From contig DOMW01000195.1 in assembly GCA_003510345.1 (NCBI GenBank), positions 572-13,809 on the forward strand: a stretch of 13,238 nucleotides of DNA. Direction: 5' to 3'. The position numbers and the translations under genes are program-made. This stretch comes from Clostridiales bacterium (GTDB lineage: Bacteria > Bacillota > Clostridia > Christensenellales > Christensenellaceae). Below the pieces are notes generated by a model that was not told the DNA's origin, made no database searches, and saw nothing but the letters and a program-made list of their open reading frames with translations. This document shows, in pieces, positions 1 through 7,066 of this stretch (its first letter is position 1; the number at the start of each line of letters is the position of its first letter).

Positions 1-73
1 CGCGGGAAAGGCTGAACCCATCAACACAAGAAGTCTGTACCGCCCGGCGAACCAACTTCTGGGCCGGATCCTG
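1..73. other. Intergenic tail after PBP2 at window edge
   Basis: This short stretch follows the PBP2 stop codon on the minus strand. It holds a 6-bp inverted repeat, AGAAGT at 29-34 and ACTTCT at 55-60, with a GC-rich 20-base loop. No T-tract follows on either strand, so it is not a convincing terminator. On the minus strand an ATG at 21-19 opens a frame that runs off the window edge. It could be the start of the next gene, but seven codons with no clear ribosome binding site are too little to call. Confidence 0.25.
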
Positions 74-2620
74 TTACGCAAGCAGCGAATTCACCTCCGG
101 CACCGTTTCCGCCGTCGCTTCTTCCTTGCCGTCCAGGTAATACTCTATGATCTCACGCGCCGTACTGATCGCGTGGCTCCCGCCGAGACCATTGGGGATA
201 TACACCACCACAGCGATCTCCGGCTCCTCGTACGGGGCAAACGCGACAAACCATGCGTTGTTCTCCAAATCCACATCGTTTACCTTGCCTGTACCCGTTT
301 TGCCGCCGATATCATCCTTGTACTTCCAGTCTTTAAATTCACTTACGGTGGACGTGATTCCGTCCTCGTTCGATACCACGTCGCGCATCCCCTGTTTTAT
401 CGCGGCGAACGCTTCTTCCGGCGCTTCTATTTTGTGCCACGTTACGGGCTCCACTTCCTGCACCACGTTGCCGTTGCTGTCTACCACACTGTCCACGATA
501 TGCGCGTCATACACATACCCGCCGTTTACCACCGCCGAAACGTACCGCGCCATCGCGATGGGCGTAAGCAGTGTAGGCTCGGTGCCAATCCCCGTCGTAA
601 GCGTTTTCGTGCTGTTCCATATCAGCTCGGAAAGCGCCTGGTTTATCGCGTTGTCCCACGTATTCCGCCGGGCGATCGTCTCGGGTATTTCCATCTTGTC
701 CGCCAGTATCGTACGTATCTCCTCGCCAAGCGACTGCTTGCCCAGGCCGGCCAGCTCCACAAGCTCGGTCGCCGTCTCGTCCACAAGCTCCTGCTCATAG
801 GTTACGCCGCGCTCTTCCCCATAGGTTTTCAGCATACCGGCAATCGCGTCGCGTACGATCTGCGGTTTGTAGGTTTTCTGTTCCTCTATGCTCTTGGTAG
901 AGTCATACAGCACCACCTGATTACCCACCTGCCCGGTCACTTCGGCGGGCAGTTCGATATTTGTTTTTGTCATCAGCCCAAAGCGGTCGCTCCAGTCCAC
1001 AATGCGGTCGATTTTAAGCCGGTCAGATACCTCATAAAAGAAATAGTTACAGCTATCGCGCAGCGCCTGTACGATCGTTTGGTCTACGTGCGTCATCCAT
1101 GCGCCCGAGCCATCCGTGTATCCCCAGCAAGCGGGCGCCCTGCCTCCGTCGTTGATGTACGATTCATTGATGTATTTATCGTATTCGCCCTGGTCGTCTA
1201 TTTTCTCATCGGTAGTGATCACGCCTTCTGTCAGCCCGGCAATGCCAGTCACCATCTTGAATACCGACCCCGGCGTCCCTTTGGAGGAGATCGCCTTGTT
1301 GAAAAGCGGCGAAGCCGGGTCGTTGTTGAGCATGTCGTAATCCTCTGTGGAGATGCCGCCCACAAACAAGTTGAGGTCAAAGCTTGGGTAGCTCGCCATA
1401 GCCAGCACGTTGCCCGTGTGCACATCCATCACCACCGCCGCGCCCGACTGCGCAAGGTGCAGCTTTTCAAGCGTCGTATCCCCCTGCCTTTTTTTGAGCG
1501 ACTCTATTTTGTCATAGTCCTCTTTTTCGTCCTCATATTTGCCGAGCTGAAAACGGCGGATCGCCGCCACATTATCCGCAAGCGCCTGCTCAAGCGTCAT
1601 TTGCATTTGCAGATCCAGCGTCAGCATCACGTTGTTCCCCGCCGCTGCCGGCGTGCTGGAAACCTCCTGTATTACTTTACCGCGGCTGTTTACCTCTACC
1701 ACGCGCTCACCTTGCCGCTCTTCTGAATTGCCCGTCAGAAAAGACTCAAATGTGTTTTCTATCCCGGTGACACCCACGGTATCGCTCTGGTCATACCCCT
1801 TTGCCTCATATTCGGCAAGCCGGTCCTCGTCCACGATCTTCCCCGTGTACCCGATGATATGCGCCGCTACGTCGTCCTTTGGGTAAATGCGCGTAGAGCT
1901 TTCCACAACGCTCACGCCCTCCAGTTCATCCGAACGCGCTTCTATCACCGCCACCGTTTCCATGGGCACATTTTCCGCTATCGTGATGGGGATGTACGCC
2001 TTGTACGAGTTCAGTTGAATCTCCTGCCAGACGGAAAGCAGCTTGCGCGCCTGCTCATAGCTGTATTCCTCGGGTATGCGGTAACGGTTTCTAAGGTCGC
2101 GGTACAAAGCGTCCGCCCCTACGCGGTAAGAGGCGTCCGCCCCTTCCTCCGTCGCTACCGAGACTTGCATATTCTTGCGCCAATTCAGCTCGCGCTTCGC
2201 CATGGCTTCCTCGTATCCCACGGACGGCAACCCAAAATCAAAGCTGAATGTGCCGTCTTCCCCGCGCACAATATTAAACGTATCTATGATTTCACCGTCA
2301 TTTTCCTCTATCAGGCTGATTGTGCGGATCAACACGTCCGTGTAATACGCTTTGTCTGTCGTCGTGTTTTTGGATGGGTCGCGTGTGAATTCCACGTCAT
2401 AGGTGCTCTGGTCATACGCGAGCGGTATGCCGGTGATATCCAATATCTGCCCGCGCGAACCTTTCACGGGGAGCGTGCGTACTTTTCTATCCTCCGACTG
2501 CACCGTAAGCTCGTCGCTCTGCGCCATCGTCAGGTTTGATAGCTGCGCGCCCGCCGCCAGAAACATAACGGAAATGAGTACAAATATTATGAGGAACCTG
2601 CTTCTTAATTTCTTTAACAT
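74..2620 (-). CDS. mrdA: Penicillin-binding protein 2, elongation-specific transpeptidase
   Basis: This is a class B penicillin-binding protein, the D,D-transpeptidase that crosslinks new peptidoglycan during cell elongation. The 848-residue product has one N-terminal membrane segment (about residues 9-27) and a dimerisation domain starting near RGQILDITG (56-64). The transpeptidase domain carries all three active-site motifs: SVFK with the acylated Ser at 452, SCN at 523-525, and KTGTG at 774-778. Typical PBP2 proteins have roughly 630-700 residues. Part of the excess lies in a charged, helix-rich insert at about 580-680, between the SxN and KTG motifs, and part in a long N-terminal module at 100-200. 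It is the last gene of the mreC-mreD-mrdA run, 38 bases after mreD. The start is ATG with GAAAGG nine bases upstream. The family is certain; PBP2 rather than another class B PBP is supported by the mre neighbours. Confidence 0.95.
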   Translation of the reverse strand: MLKKLRSRFLIIFVLISVMFLAAGAQLSNLTMAQSDELTVQSEDRKVRTLPVKGSRGQILDITGIPLAYDQSTYDVEFTRDPSKNTTTDKAYYTDVLIRTISLIEENDGEIIDTFNIVRGEDGTFSFDFGLPSVGYEEAMAKRELNWRKNMQVSVATEEGADASYRVGADALYRDLRNRYRIPEEYSYEQARKLLSVWQEIQLNSYKAYIPITIAENVPMETVAVIEARSDELEGVSVVESSTRIYPKDDVAAHIIGYTGKIVDEDRLAEYEAKGYDQSDTVGVTGIENTFESFLTGNSEERQGERVVEVNSRGKVIQEVSSTPAAAGNNVMLTLDLQMQMTLEQALADNVAAIRRFQLGKYEDEKEDYDKIESLKKRQGDTTLEKLHLAQSGAAVVMDVHTGNVLAMASYPSFDLNLFVGGISTEDYDMLNNDPASPLFNKAISSKGTPGSVFKMVTGIAGLTEGVITTDEKIDDQGEYDKYINESYINDGGRAPACWGYTDGSGAWMTHVDQTIVQALRDSCNYFFYEVSDRLKIDRIVDWSDRFGLMTKTNIELPAEVTGQVGNQVVLYDSTKSIEEQKTYKPQIVRDAIAGMLKTYGEERGVTYEQELVDETATELVELAGLGKQSLGEEIRTILADKMEIPETIARRNTWDNAINQALSELIWNSTKTLTTGIGTEPTLLTPIAMARYVSAVVNGGYVYDAHIVDSVVDSNGNVVQEVEPVTWHKIEAPEEAFAAIKQGMRDVVSNEDGITSTVSEFKDWKYKDDIGGKTGTGKVNDVDLENNAWFVAFAPYEEPEIAVVVYIPNGLGGSHAISTAREIIEYYLDGKEEATAETVPEVNSLLA

Positions 2621-2658
2621 ACGATAAAGCCTTTCGCCCTATTGGGGCAGGGCGCCCG

Positions 2659-3180
2659 TTAGATCAAGTCGTCCCCCGCGTGTTTCGCGCGCGGGCGCAT
2701 CCAGGAAAGCTGATACAAGCGGGAAAACACCATGTACGCAAGCAGATTCAGCCCGCCCGCCACTGCGGCCGCCGGCAATATCTCGCGCACAACCATCCGC
2801 GGCACGGAAAACCGTGCCCCCAGGATGTATACGATCGCTATCATAATAAGCTCCTTCAGCAAATACCCGCCCGCGCCCGAAGCAAAAACCAGCAGGACGT
2901 TGAAGCGTTTTATATTGCGGGACAAGAGCATCACCAACGCCGCGGTAGCCGCATAGGGCAGCGCGTACACGCCCAGCGACGTGGAGTACAGAATGTCCAT
3001 GCAGAGCCCTGCCCCTGCCGCGAACAGCACCGGCGCGGACGTCTTGTCCAGCAGCGCGACACAGGTGACCATCAGCAGCAAAATATCTACGGAGATCCCG
3101 GCGATGGAGACCCCTGTCGCGATCGAGCCCGAAAGCAGCACGCCCAGCATACCTAAAAGAGCTAAAACCACATATCTCAT
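2659..3180 (-). CDS. mreD: Rod shape-determining protein MreD
   Basis: MreD is a small integral membrane protein of the elongasome (Rod complex), which links MreC, RodA/PBP2 and the cytoskeleton during lateral wall synthesis. The 173-residue product is almost entirely hydrophobic, with about five membrane segments: roughly residues 4-22, 27-45, 50-90 (one or two passes), 93-118 and 133-152. It ends in a basic, hydrophilic tail rich in Arg and Lys (about 160-169). Length and topology match the family, which has little sequence conservation, so position between mreC and the PBP2 gene is the strongest support. It starts six bases after the mreC stop, with a purine-rich site inside the mreC end, suggesting translational coupling. 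Confidence 0.9.
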   Translation of the reverse strand: MRYVVLALLGMLGVLLSGSIATGVSIAGISVDILLLMVTCVALLDKTSAPVLFAAGAGLCMDILYSTSLGVYALPYAATAALVMLLSRNIKRFNVLLVFASGAGGYLLKELIMIAIVYILGARFSVPRMVVREILPAAAVAGGLNLLAYMVFSRLYQLSWMRPRAKHAGDDLI

Positions 3181-3186
3181 GTATGT

Positions 3187-4107
3187 TTACTCTTCCCCTC
3201 CGGCAGGCGGTTCGCTTTCTCCGGCCGGACTTTCTGTGGGCGCGGCGACAGCGCTCTCGTCCGCGATATTGTCCTCCACCACCGTCGTCGTATCCACCAC
3301 GCGGAACACCACCATCACTTCTTCCAGCCGACGGAAGTCCACAGCGGGCTTGATCCGCACCTGCATCCCCCCCGAACCGCTCTCGGTGCTGGCCACGCTG
3401 CCTATTACAAATCCCTTGGGAAAAATATCGTCCAGCCCGGACGTGATCACCACGTCGCCTTCTACTACATCCGCATCCAGAGGCAGGAAATTCATTGCCA
3501 GTGTTGTGGAAAGGTCGTCCTTACCGAGCTGCCCTTCCGCAATGCCCACGTCGCGCGTGCGCTCCATAATCGCGGAAACCTTGCTTCTGCTGTCAATAAT
3601 ACCGATCACCTTTGACCAGGAAAGGCCCACTTCCTCCACGCGGCCCACCAAACCATCCGCTGTGATTACAGGCATGTTTTCCGTTACGCCGTCCCGCGCG
3701 CCGAGGTCTATTGTAAACGCGTCAAACCAGTTGCTCGGGTCTTTCCCCGTTATTCGGGCAACTTTCAGTTCCTGTCCTTCGTTATTTTGCTTGTACTCCA
3801 ACAATCCGGAAAGGCGTTCGTTTTCCGCCACAATCTCGTCATACTTGCTAAGGCGGCTTTTGTACTCGGAAAGTTCGGCCGCAAGCTGCTCATTCTCCGC
3901 CTGATAATCCGCGTTTTCATTGGAAAATGTATCCGAGATGGAAGCCGACAACTGATAAAAAAACGCCTGCAACGGCGCAAACGCGTCGCCTACAGCGGTG
4001 GCTCTCCCCGATATGGCGTTGGAAGACGCTGTCGCCGCCACCAGCAGCACCAACAATACCAGTACAACGACTGTCACAATAAGCGGTCTATTTCGCAAAA
4101 CGTTCAA
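3187..4107 (-). CDS. mreC: Rod shape-determining protein MreC
   Basis: MreC is the bitopic scaffold of the elongasome that binds and activates PBP2 outside the membrane. The 306-residue product shows a short cytoplasmic N-terminus, one membrane helix at about 9-26, a coiled coil at about 65-105 rich in Glu, Leu and Lys, then the paired beta-barrel domain (about 115-270) with family-like stretches such as DPSNWFDAFTIDLG and GLVGRV. The C-terminus is a low-complexity Ala/Pro/Glu tail of about 35 residues. The start codon is TTG, chosen because an AGAGGG site lies six bases upstream and no ATG or GTG fits better. The usual upstream partner mreB is absent here, so it must be encoded elsewhere. 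Confidence 0.93.
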   Translation of the reverse strand: MNVLRNRPLIVTVVVLVLLVLLVAATASSNAISGRATAVGDAFAPLQAFFYQLSASISDTFSNENADYQAENEQLAAELSEYKSRLSKYDEIVAENERLSGLLEYKQNNEGQELKVARITGKDPSNWFDAFTIDLGARDGVTENMPVITADGLVGRVEEVGLSWSKVIGIIDSRSKVSAIMERTRDVGIAEGQLGKDDLSTTLAMNFLPLDADVVEGDVVITSGLDDIFPKGFVIGSVASTESGSGGMQVRIKPAVDFRRLEEVMVVFRVVDTTTVVEDNIADESAVAAPTESPAGESEPPAGGEE

Positions 4108-4165
4108 TACGTTCCCTCTCCATCAGCCTTGTCTGCGCTATCTCCACACAGCTATACACCTGCGT

Positions 4166-4174
4166 ATTATACCA
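4166..4174 (-). promoter_or_regulatory. Extended -10 promoter of the mreC operon
   Basis: Read on the minus strand the site is TGGTATAAT, a perfect -10 hexamer with the TGn extension. The -35 region 17 bases upstream (TTTCAA) is poor, which is usual for extended -10 promoters. Transcription would start near 4159, giving a leader of about 50 bases before the mreC TTG start. Confidence 0.65.
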
Positions 4175-4222
4175 TATTATTCTCTTTTTTGAAATGGGAA
4201 ATATGAAGTTTTTGTAACATTT

Positions 4223-4248
4223 AGCCGGTGTACGCGGGGAAACCGGCT
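4223..4248. repeat. Perfect 7-bp hairpin
   Basis: AGCCGGT at 4223-4229 pairs with ACCGGCT at 4242-4248 across a 12-base loop. It lies about 50 bp upstream of the mre promoter's -10. It could affect that promoter or end a transcript from the left-reading side, but no T-run accompanies it. Confidence 0.5.
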
Positions 4249-4361
4249 GTAGCAGGCACTTTGTGTGCGCGGTGGTTGCCGCTGATGACTACAATGGAAA
4301 ATATTCTTGCGTTTGCTTTGGGGTATTCCTTTGTGGTCAAGGAGCCTGCGGCGCATTATAT

Positions 4362-4517
4362 GCCTCCGGCGGTTCAGAACCTGCGGTTCTAAAAACTTCC
4401 TTAAAGGCGTGCCAGTTCCGGCAAATAATAAAGGAGTGGTTTGGTACAAGCTTCACCGAAAACGGTCTTAGAAGCAAGGATTCTCAAGGAGCGCAGCGTC
4501 CTTGAGCCGCCGGAGGC
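4362..4517. repeat. Bracketing 11-bp inverted repeat pair
   Basis: GCCTCCGGCGG at 4362-4372 is matched by its exact reverse complement at 4507-4517. With flanking bases the match extends to about 17 positions with one mismatch. The arms enclose 134 bases, including the small hairpin AGAACC-TGC-GGTTCT (4376-4390) and the dyad at 4483-4506. This is the layout of a terminal inverted repeat pair of a small non-coding element or of a long-range RNA stem. Confidence 0.5.
4483..4506. repeat. 8-bp hairpin
   Basis: CTCAAGGA at 4483-4490 and TCCTTGAG at 4499-4506 form a perfect stem around an 8-base GC-rich loop. No T-tract follows on either strand, so an intrinsic terminator is not supported. Confidence 0.5.
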
Positions 4518-4520
4518 ATT

Positions 4521-4546
4521 TCAATTATCCCACAGGGATACATTGA
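4521..4546. repeat. Hairpin with one bulge
   Basis: TCAATTATCCC pairs with GGGATACATTGA around an ACA loop, giving an 11-bp stem with one bulged base. It directly follows the right arm of the bracketing repeat and so may belong to the same element. Confidence 0.5.
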
Positions 4547-4603
4547 CCCAATAGGAATACCCAAGTGGAAATGAAAGATATTGATGTGGCGCTGCCTTTA
4601 TTT

Positions 4604-4885
4604 TCAAACCCCACGATCTTTCAATGTTACATAATGGGCCAGTTTTACAGCTTTTTGGATTTCTCTCACATAGCTGTCACGTATCTCTGCGTGCTTAACT
4701 ATCGCTTCAATAATGCTCCTATTGTTTAAAGAATCGGCATACTTGATACCAAACAAATGAACATAGGCTTCTTGCTCTCCTTTTGGAGCATTGTCATACA
4801 TTCTCCTTAAAATCTGTCCGAGCTCATATTCTGAAACCACTAGTAAACACCATCTTTCCGTGGGAATATATGTAAACCATATCAC
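4604..4885 (-). CDS. Small HTH-like domain protein, function unknown
   Basis: An orphan of at most 93 residues. From about residue 18 it is a compact, helix-rich domain (SEYELGQILRRMYDNAPKGE, then HLFGIKYADSL and a C-terminal helix ending YVTLKD). It resembles small helix-turn-helix-like proteins of Firmicutes whose members share the APKG...HLFGIKYA pattern; that is a recollection, not a search result. Function is unknown and DNA binding is inferred. The longest frame begins with GTG at 4885 with no spaced ribosome binding site. A second GTG at 4840-4838 (residue 16), just before the conserved domain, is the more likely start. A good site, AGAGGTGAT, does sit upstream but leads to an ATG in another frame that stops after 18 codons. 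A weak promoter (TTGCCA, 17 bases, TATTTG, at 4930-4902) is possible. Confidence 0.6.
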   Translation of the reverse strand: MIWFTYIPTERWCLLVVSEYELGQILRRMYDNAPKGEQEAYVHLFGIKYADSLNNRSIIEAIVKHAEIRDSYVREIQKAVKLAHYVTLKDRGV

Positions 4886-5028
4886 CTCTATAACGTAGAG
4901 TCAAATAATCAACGGACCACCCGATGGCAAGGCGCAACTATTTATTACTTACTGTGTGAAAGCATATAACAGTTCGCGGCCAGCAAGAAGTACACACGAT
5001 AAGTGTTCCTTTTTCGTGCCGTTTCGTG

Positions 5029-5034
5029 TATAAT
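5029..5034 (+). promoter_or_regulatory. Probable promoter of the PHP-dnaX-recR operon
   Basis: A perfect TATAAT lies 57 bases before the first gene of the plus-strand run. The -35 region is weak (TTCCTT at 17 bases, or TGTTCC at 19). The leader carries a 5-bp GC hairpin (5058-5062 with 5068-5072) just ahead of the GGGGGA ribosome binding site. Confidence 0.45.
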
Positions 5035-5091
5035 TCATAGGGTAAAGTTTGCAGCAAGCCGCCAAGCGCGGCAAGTATTTTGGGGGAATAA

Positions 5092-5811
5092 ATGAAATTA
5101 TTGGTGGATACACACACGCATACGGTCAGCAGCGCACACGCATATTCCACGCTTAGGGAGAACGCGCAAATAGCATATGAGAAAGGGTTGGAAGCGTTTG
5201 TGTGTACTGACCACGGTCCGGCGCTCGAACATTGCGCGCCCGAGTACGCCATCACATCCGTGCTGCGGTTCGTACCGGATGTGATAGAAGGCGTGCGCAT
5301 GATAAAGGGCGTGGAGCTGAATATACTGGATTATGAGGGGCAGGTCGATATTTCGGAAAAAAGGCTGGGCGCGCTGGAGTTTGTGATCGCGTCCATCCAT
5401 AGCGAGGTGACGCCGTATCGTGTAGGTACGGTGGAACAGAACACCGCCGCGATGCTTATGGCACTCAAAAATCCGCATGTGGATGTGATCGGGCATCCGG
5501 GCAACCCGGCGGTTCCAATCGACGCGGAGGCGCTTGTGAAGGAAACGGGCAGACTGGGAAAACTGGTGGAGATCAACAGTCATTCGTTTCGCGCGAGAAA
5601 GGGGAGCGGGGAAAACTGCCGCCGCATCATAAAGCTGTGCAAACAGCATGATGTACGCATTGCGGTGTCGTCCGACGCGCATAGTTGCTATAGCGTAGGG
5701 GAATTCGGCAACGCGATAGAAGCGCTTGCGGACTGCGGGTTTCCGGGGGAACTGATCGTGAGCGAGAGCCTGGAACGGTTTACCGCGTATTTGAAGGAGC
5801 GAAGAAGATAG
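5092..5811 (+). CDS. PHP-domain phosphatase of the YcdX type
   Basis: This 239-residue protein is a single PHP (polymerase and histidinol phosphatase) domain, a distorted TIM barrel that uses three metals to hydrolyse phosphoesters. Every expected ligand is visible: the DTHTH motif with His8 and His10, His16, His41 in TDHGP, Glu75 in GVELNI, His103 in SIH, His135 in GHPGNP, and Asp195/His197 in SSDAH. Length matches stand-alone YcdX proteins (about 240-245). The physiological substrate of this subfamily is not settled. The start is ATG with GGGGGA five bases upstream. It heads the operon, one base before the next start. PHP domains also occur as proofreading or pyrophosphatase modules of bacterial DNA polymerases, so its place ahead of dnaX is suggestive but not proof of a replication role. 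Confidence 0.88.
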   Translation: MKLLVDTHTHTVSSAHAYSTLRENAQIAYEKGLEAFVCTDHGPALEHCAPEYAITSVLRFVPDVIEGVRMIKGVELNILDYEGQVDISEKRLGALEFVIASIHSEVTPYRVGTVEQNTAAMLMALKNPHVDVIGHPGNPAVPIDAEALVKETGRLGKLVEINSHSFRARKGSGENCRRIIKLCKQHDVRIAVSSDAHSCYSVGEFGNAIEALADCGFPGELIVSESLERFTAYLKERRR

Positions 5812-5812
5812 C

Positions 5813-7051
5813 ATGAGGAAGGAGCGCTGGTTCCGCCATTACAAAAAAGAGATCAAGCGTTTTTTCAGGCGGTTTAAATATCCTGTGATGATCGCAACTG
5901 CCGCGGCGGCGGTGCTGGTGATCGTATTTGCGGTGCTGCCCCAAAGCGGCGGTGAAGCGGAAGAAACGCCTGTGCCGCAGCAAGGGCAGCCGGGGGATAT
6001 CTACGAAGGGGTAGACGAGGAGACGCTTGCCGGCCTTGCGGGAACGGATACATCGCTGCTTGAGCAGCAAGAGGAGCGGCGGATGGCCATAGGCGTGACG
6101 CTGCTTTCCGTGCGGAGCGGGGACGAGGTGCTGCTTGCCGGACTGGAGCAGGCGGCAGCGGCGGACCGGGAGCAGGGCGTATTGGAAGACTTGATGGTAT
6201 ATGACGCGCGGGGCGGCCCCAACCAGCAGATACAGGATGTATATGCCATGCTGAACAAAGGCGTGAGTGTGCTGGTCGTGGCGAATACGGAACCATACAA
6301 TTTCAGCAAGATTGCCGAGATTGCGGGGCAAAGCGGCGTGCAGGTGGTGGCCTGCGATATAGACGCGCAGAGCGGGTTTGCCGTGAACGTGCAGAGCAAG
6401 GACGACATTGCCGCGGCGTTTTCGCAGTTTTTGAAAGGGGCGGGCATGCAGTCTACCGAAGTGCTGGGCGCGGACGCGGCGCAGATCGAAACGATGAAGC
6501 AGACGCTCGAAGTGGGTGCGAGCTATGACGAGATGTGGGACGCCATTTACGCGATCGGTGTGGCGATAGGGGACGGGCAGCCCATACAGAGTATGGCGGT
6601 GTTCGATTATAACTCAAACGACGTGCTGCGCGCGTGGCTGAAGGCGGACGTTGCGCCCCGGGCGTTTGCGGGCGTCGCCACCGTCCGGTTCATCAAAACA
6701 TGGTACGGGCTTTTGAACGGCGGCGTGGAAGTTGTGACACAGGAAGCGACCGAGGAAGCGGAAGCGGTAACAAAGACCGTATCCATGACGCCCGCGGATA
6801 TTACATGCTACGCCGCGACGACGGCGGAGAATACGGGCGGCGCGGTATACGCGTTCGCGAAGAACCTAATGCAGGGGAAAACATTGCCGCAGCAGGATTA
6901 TGTGTACACGCTTCCGGGCGCGGAGGCAATCACGGCAGATAACCTGAAGGCGTATTACGACAAAATAAAGGAGCAGGATTCCGGGCTGGTATACAGTATG
7001 GTCGATATAAGCGGTATCGACGCACTGTTTACAGGCGCGGCGGCGGCATAA
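5813..7051 (+). CDS. Membrane-anchored periplasmic-binding-protein-like protein
   Basis: The 412-residue product starts with a strongly basic cytoplasmic segment (residues 1-23), then one membrane helix at about 24-42, an acidic, Gln/Pro-rich linker (about 43-90), and a sugar-type periplasmic-binding fold from about 91 to 385. Signs of that fold are the strand MAIGVTLLS, GGPNQQIQDVYAMLNKGVSVLVVAN (127-158 region) and the late TADNLKAYY. There is no lipobox cysteine, so it should stay as a signal-anchored extracytoplasmic protein rather than a lipoprotein. No ABC permease or ATPase gene is nearby. It starts one base after the PHP stop and ends 15 bases before dnaX, so it is co-transcribed. It may be a sensor or an orphan binding protein; ligand and role are unknown. 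Confidence 0.75.
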   Translation: MRKERWFRHYKKEIKRFFRRFKYPVMIATAAAAVLVIVFAVLPQSGGEAEETPVPQQGQPGDIYEGVDEETLAGLAGTDTSLLEQQEERRMAIGVTLLSVRSGDEVLLAGLEQAAAADREQGVLEDLMVYDARGGPNQQIQDVYAMLNKGVSVLVVANTEPYNFSKIAEIAGQSGVQVVACDIDAQSGFAVNVQSKDDIAAAFSQFLKGAGMQSTEVLGADAAQIETMKQTLEVGASYDEMWDAIYAIGVAIGDGQPIQSMAVFDYNSNDVLRAWLKADVAPRAFAGVATVRFIKTWYGLLNGGVEVVTQEATEEAEAVTKTVSMTPADITCYAATTAENTGGAVYAFAKNLMQGKTLPQQDYVYTLPGAEAITADNLKAYYDKIKEQDSGLVYSMVDISGIDALFTGAAAA

Positions 7052-7066
7052 GAAAGAAAGGGCAGA

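Larger units (their letters stand above)
4208..4603. other. Gene-free, repeat-rich spacer upstream of mreC
   Basis: No convincing gene lies here. Open frames of 80-90 codons exist on both strands but lack ribosome binding sites and look non-coding. The stretch contains a run of inverted repeats: 4223-4248, 4376-4390, 4483-4506 and 4521-4546, plus an 11-bp pair that brackets much of the region (4362-4372 with 4507-4517). This density of dyads suggests either a remnant of a short mobile repeat family or a structured RNA. No T-tract follows any hairpin. Confidence 0.55.

Noticed and set aside
173..1726. Long 517-codon open frame on the plus strand
   Set aside because: It lies wholly antisense to the certain PBP2 gene, is rich in His and Arg, shows no domain pattern, and is explained by the GC-biased codon positions of the real gene.
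4263..4505. 80-codon frame in the repeat-rich spacer
   Set aside because: No ribosome binding site, spans the inverted repeats, and has no recognisable domain.
4483..4506. Hairpin as an intrinsic terminator
   Set aside because: No T-tract follows on either strand.
5098..5814. 238-codon frame antisense to the PHP gene
   Set aside because: Arg/His-rich shadow of a gene whose complete set of metal ligands is visible on the other strand.
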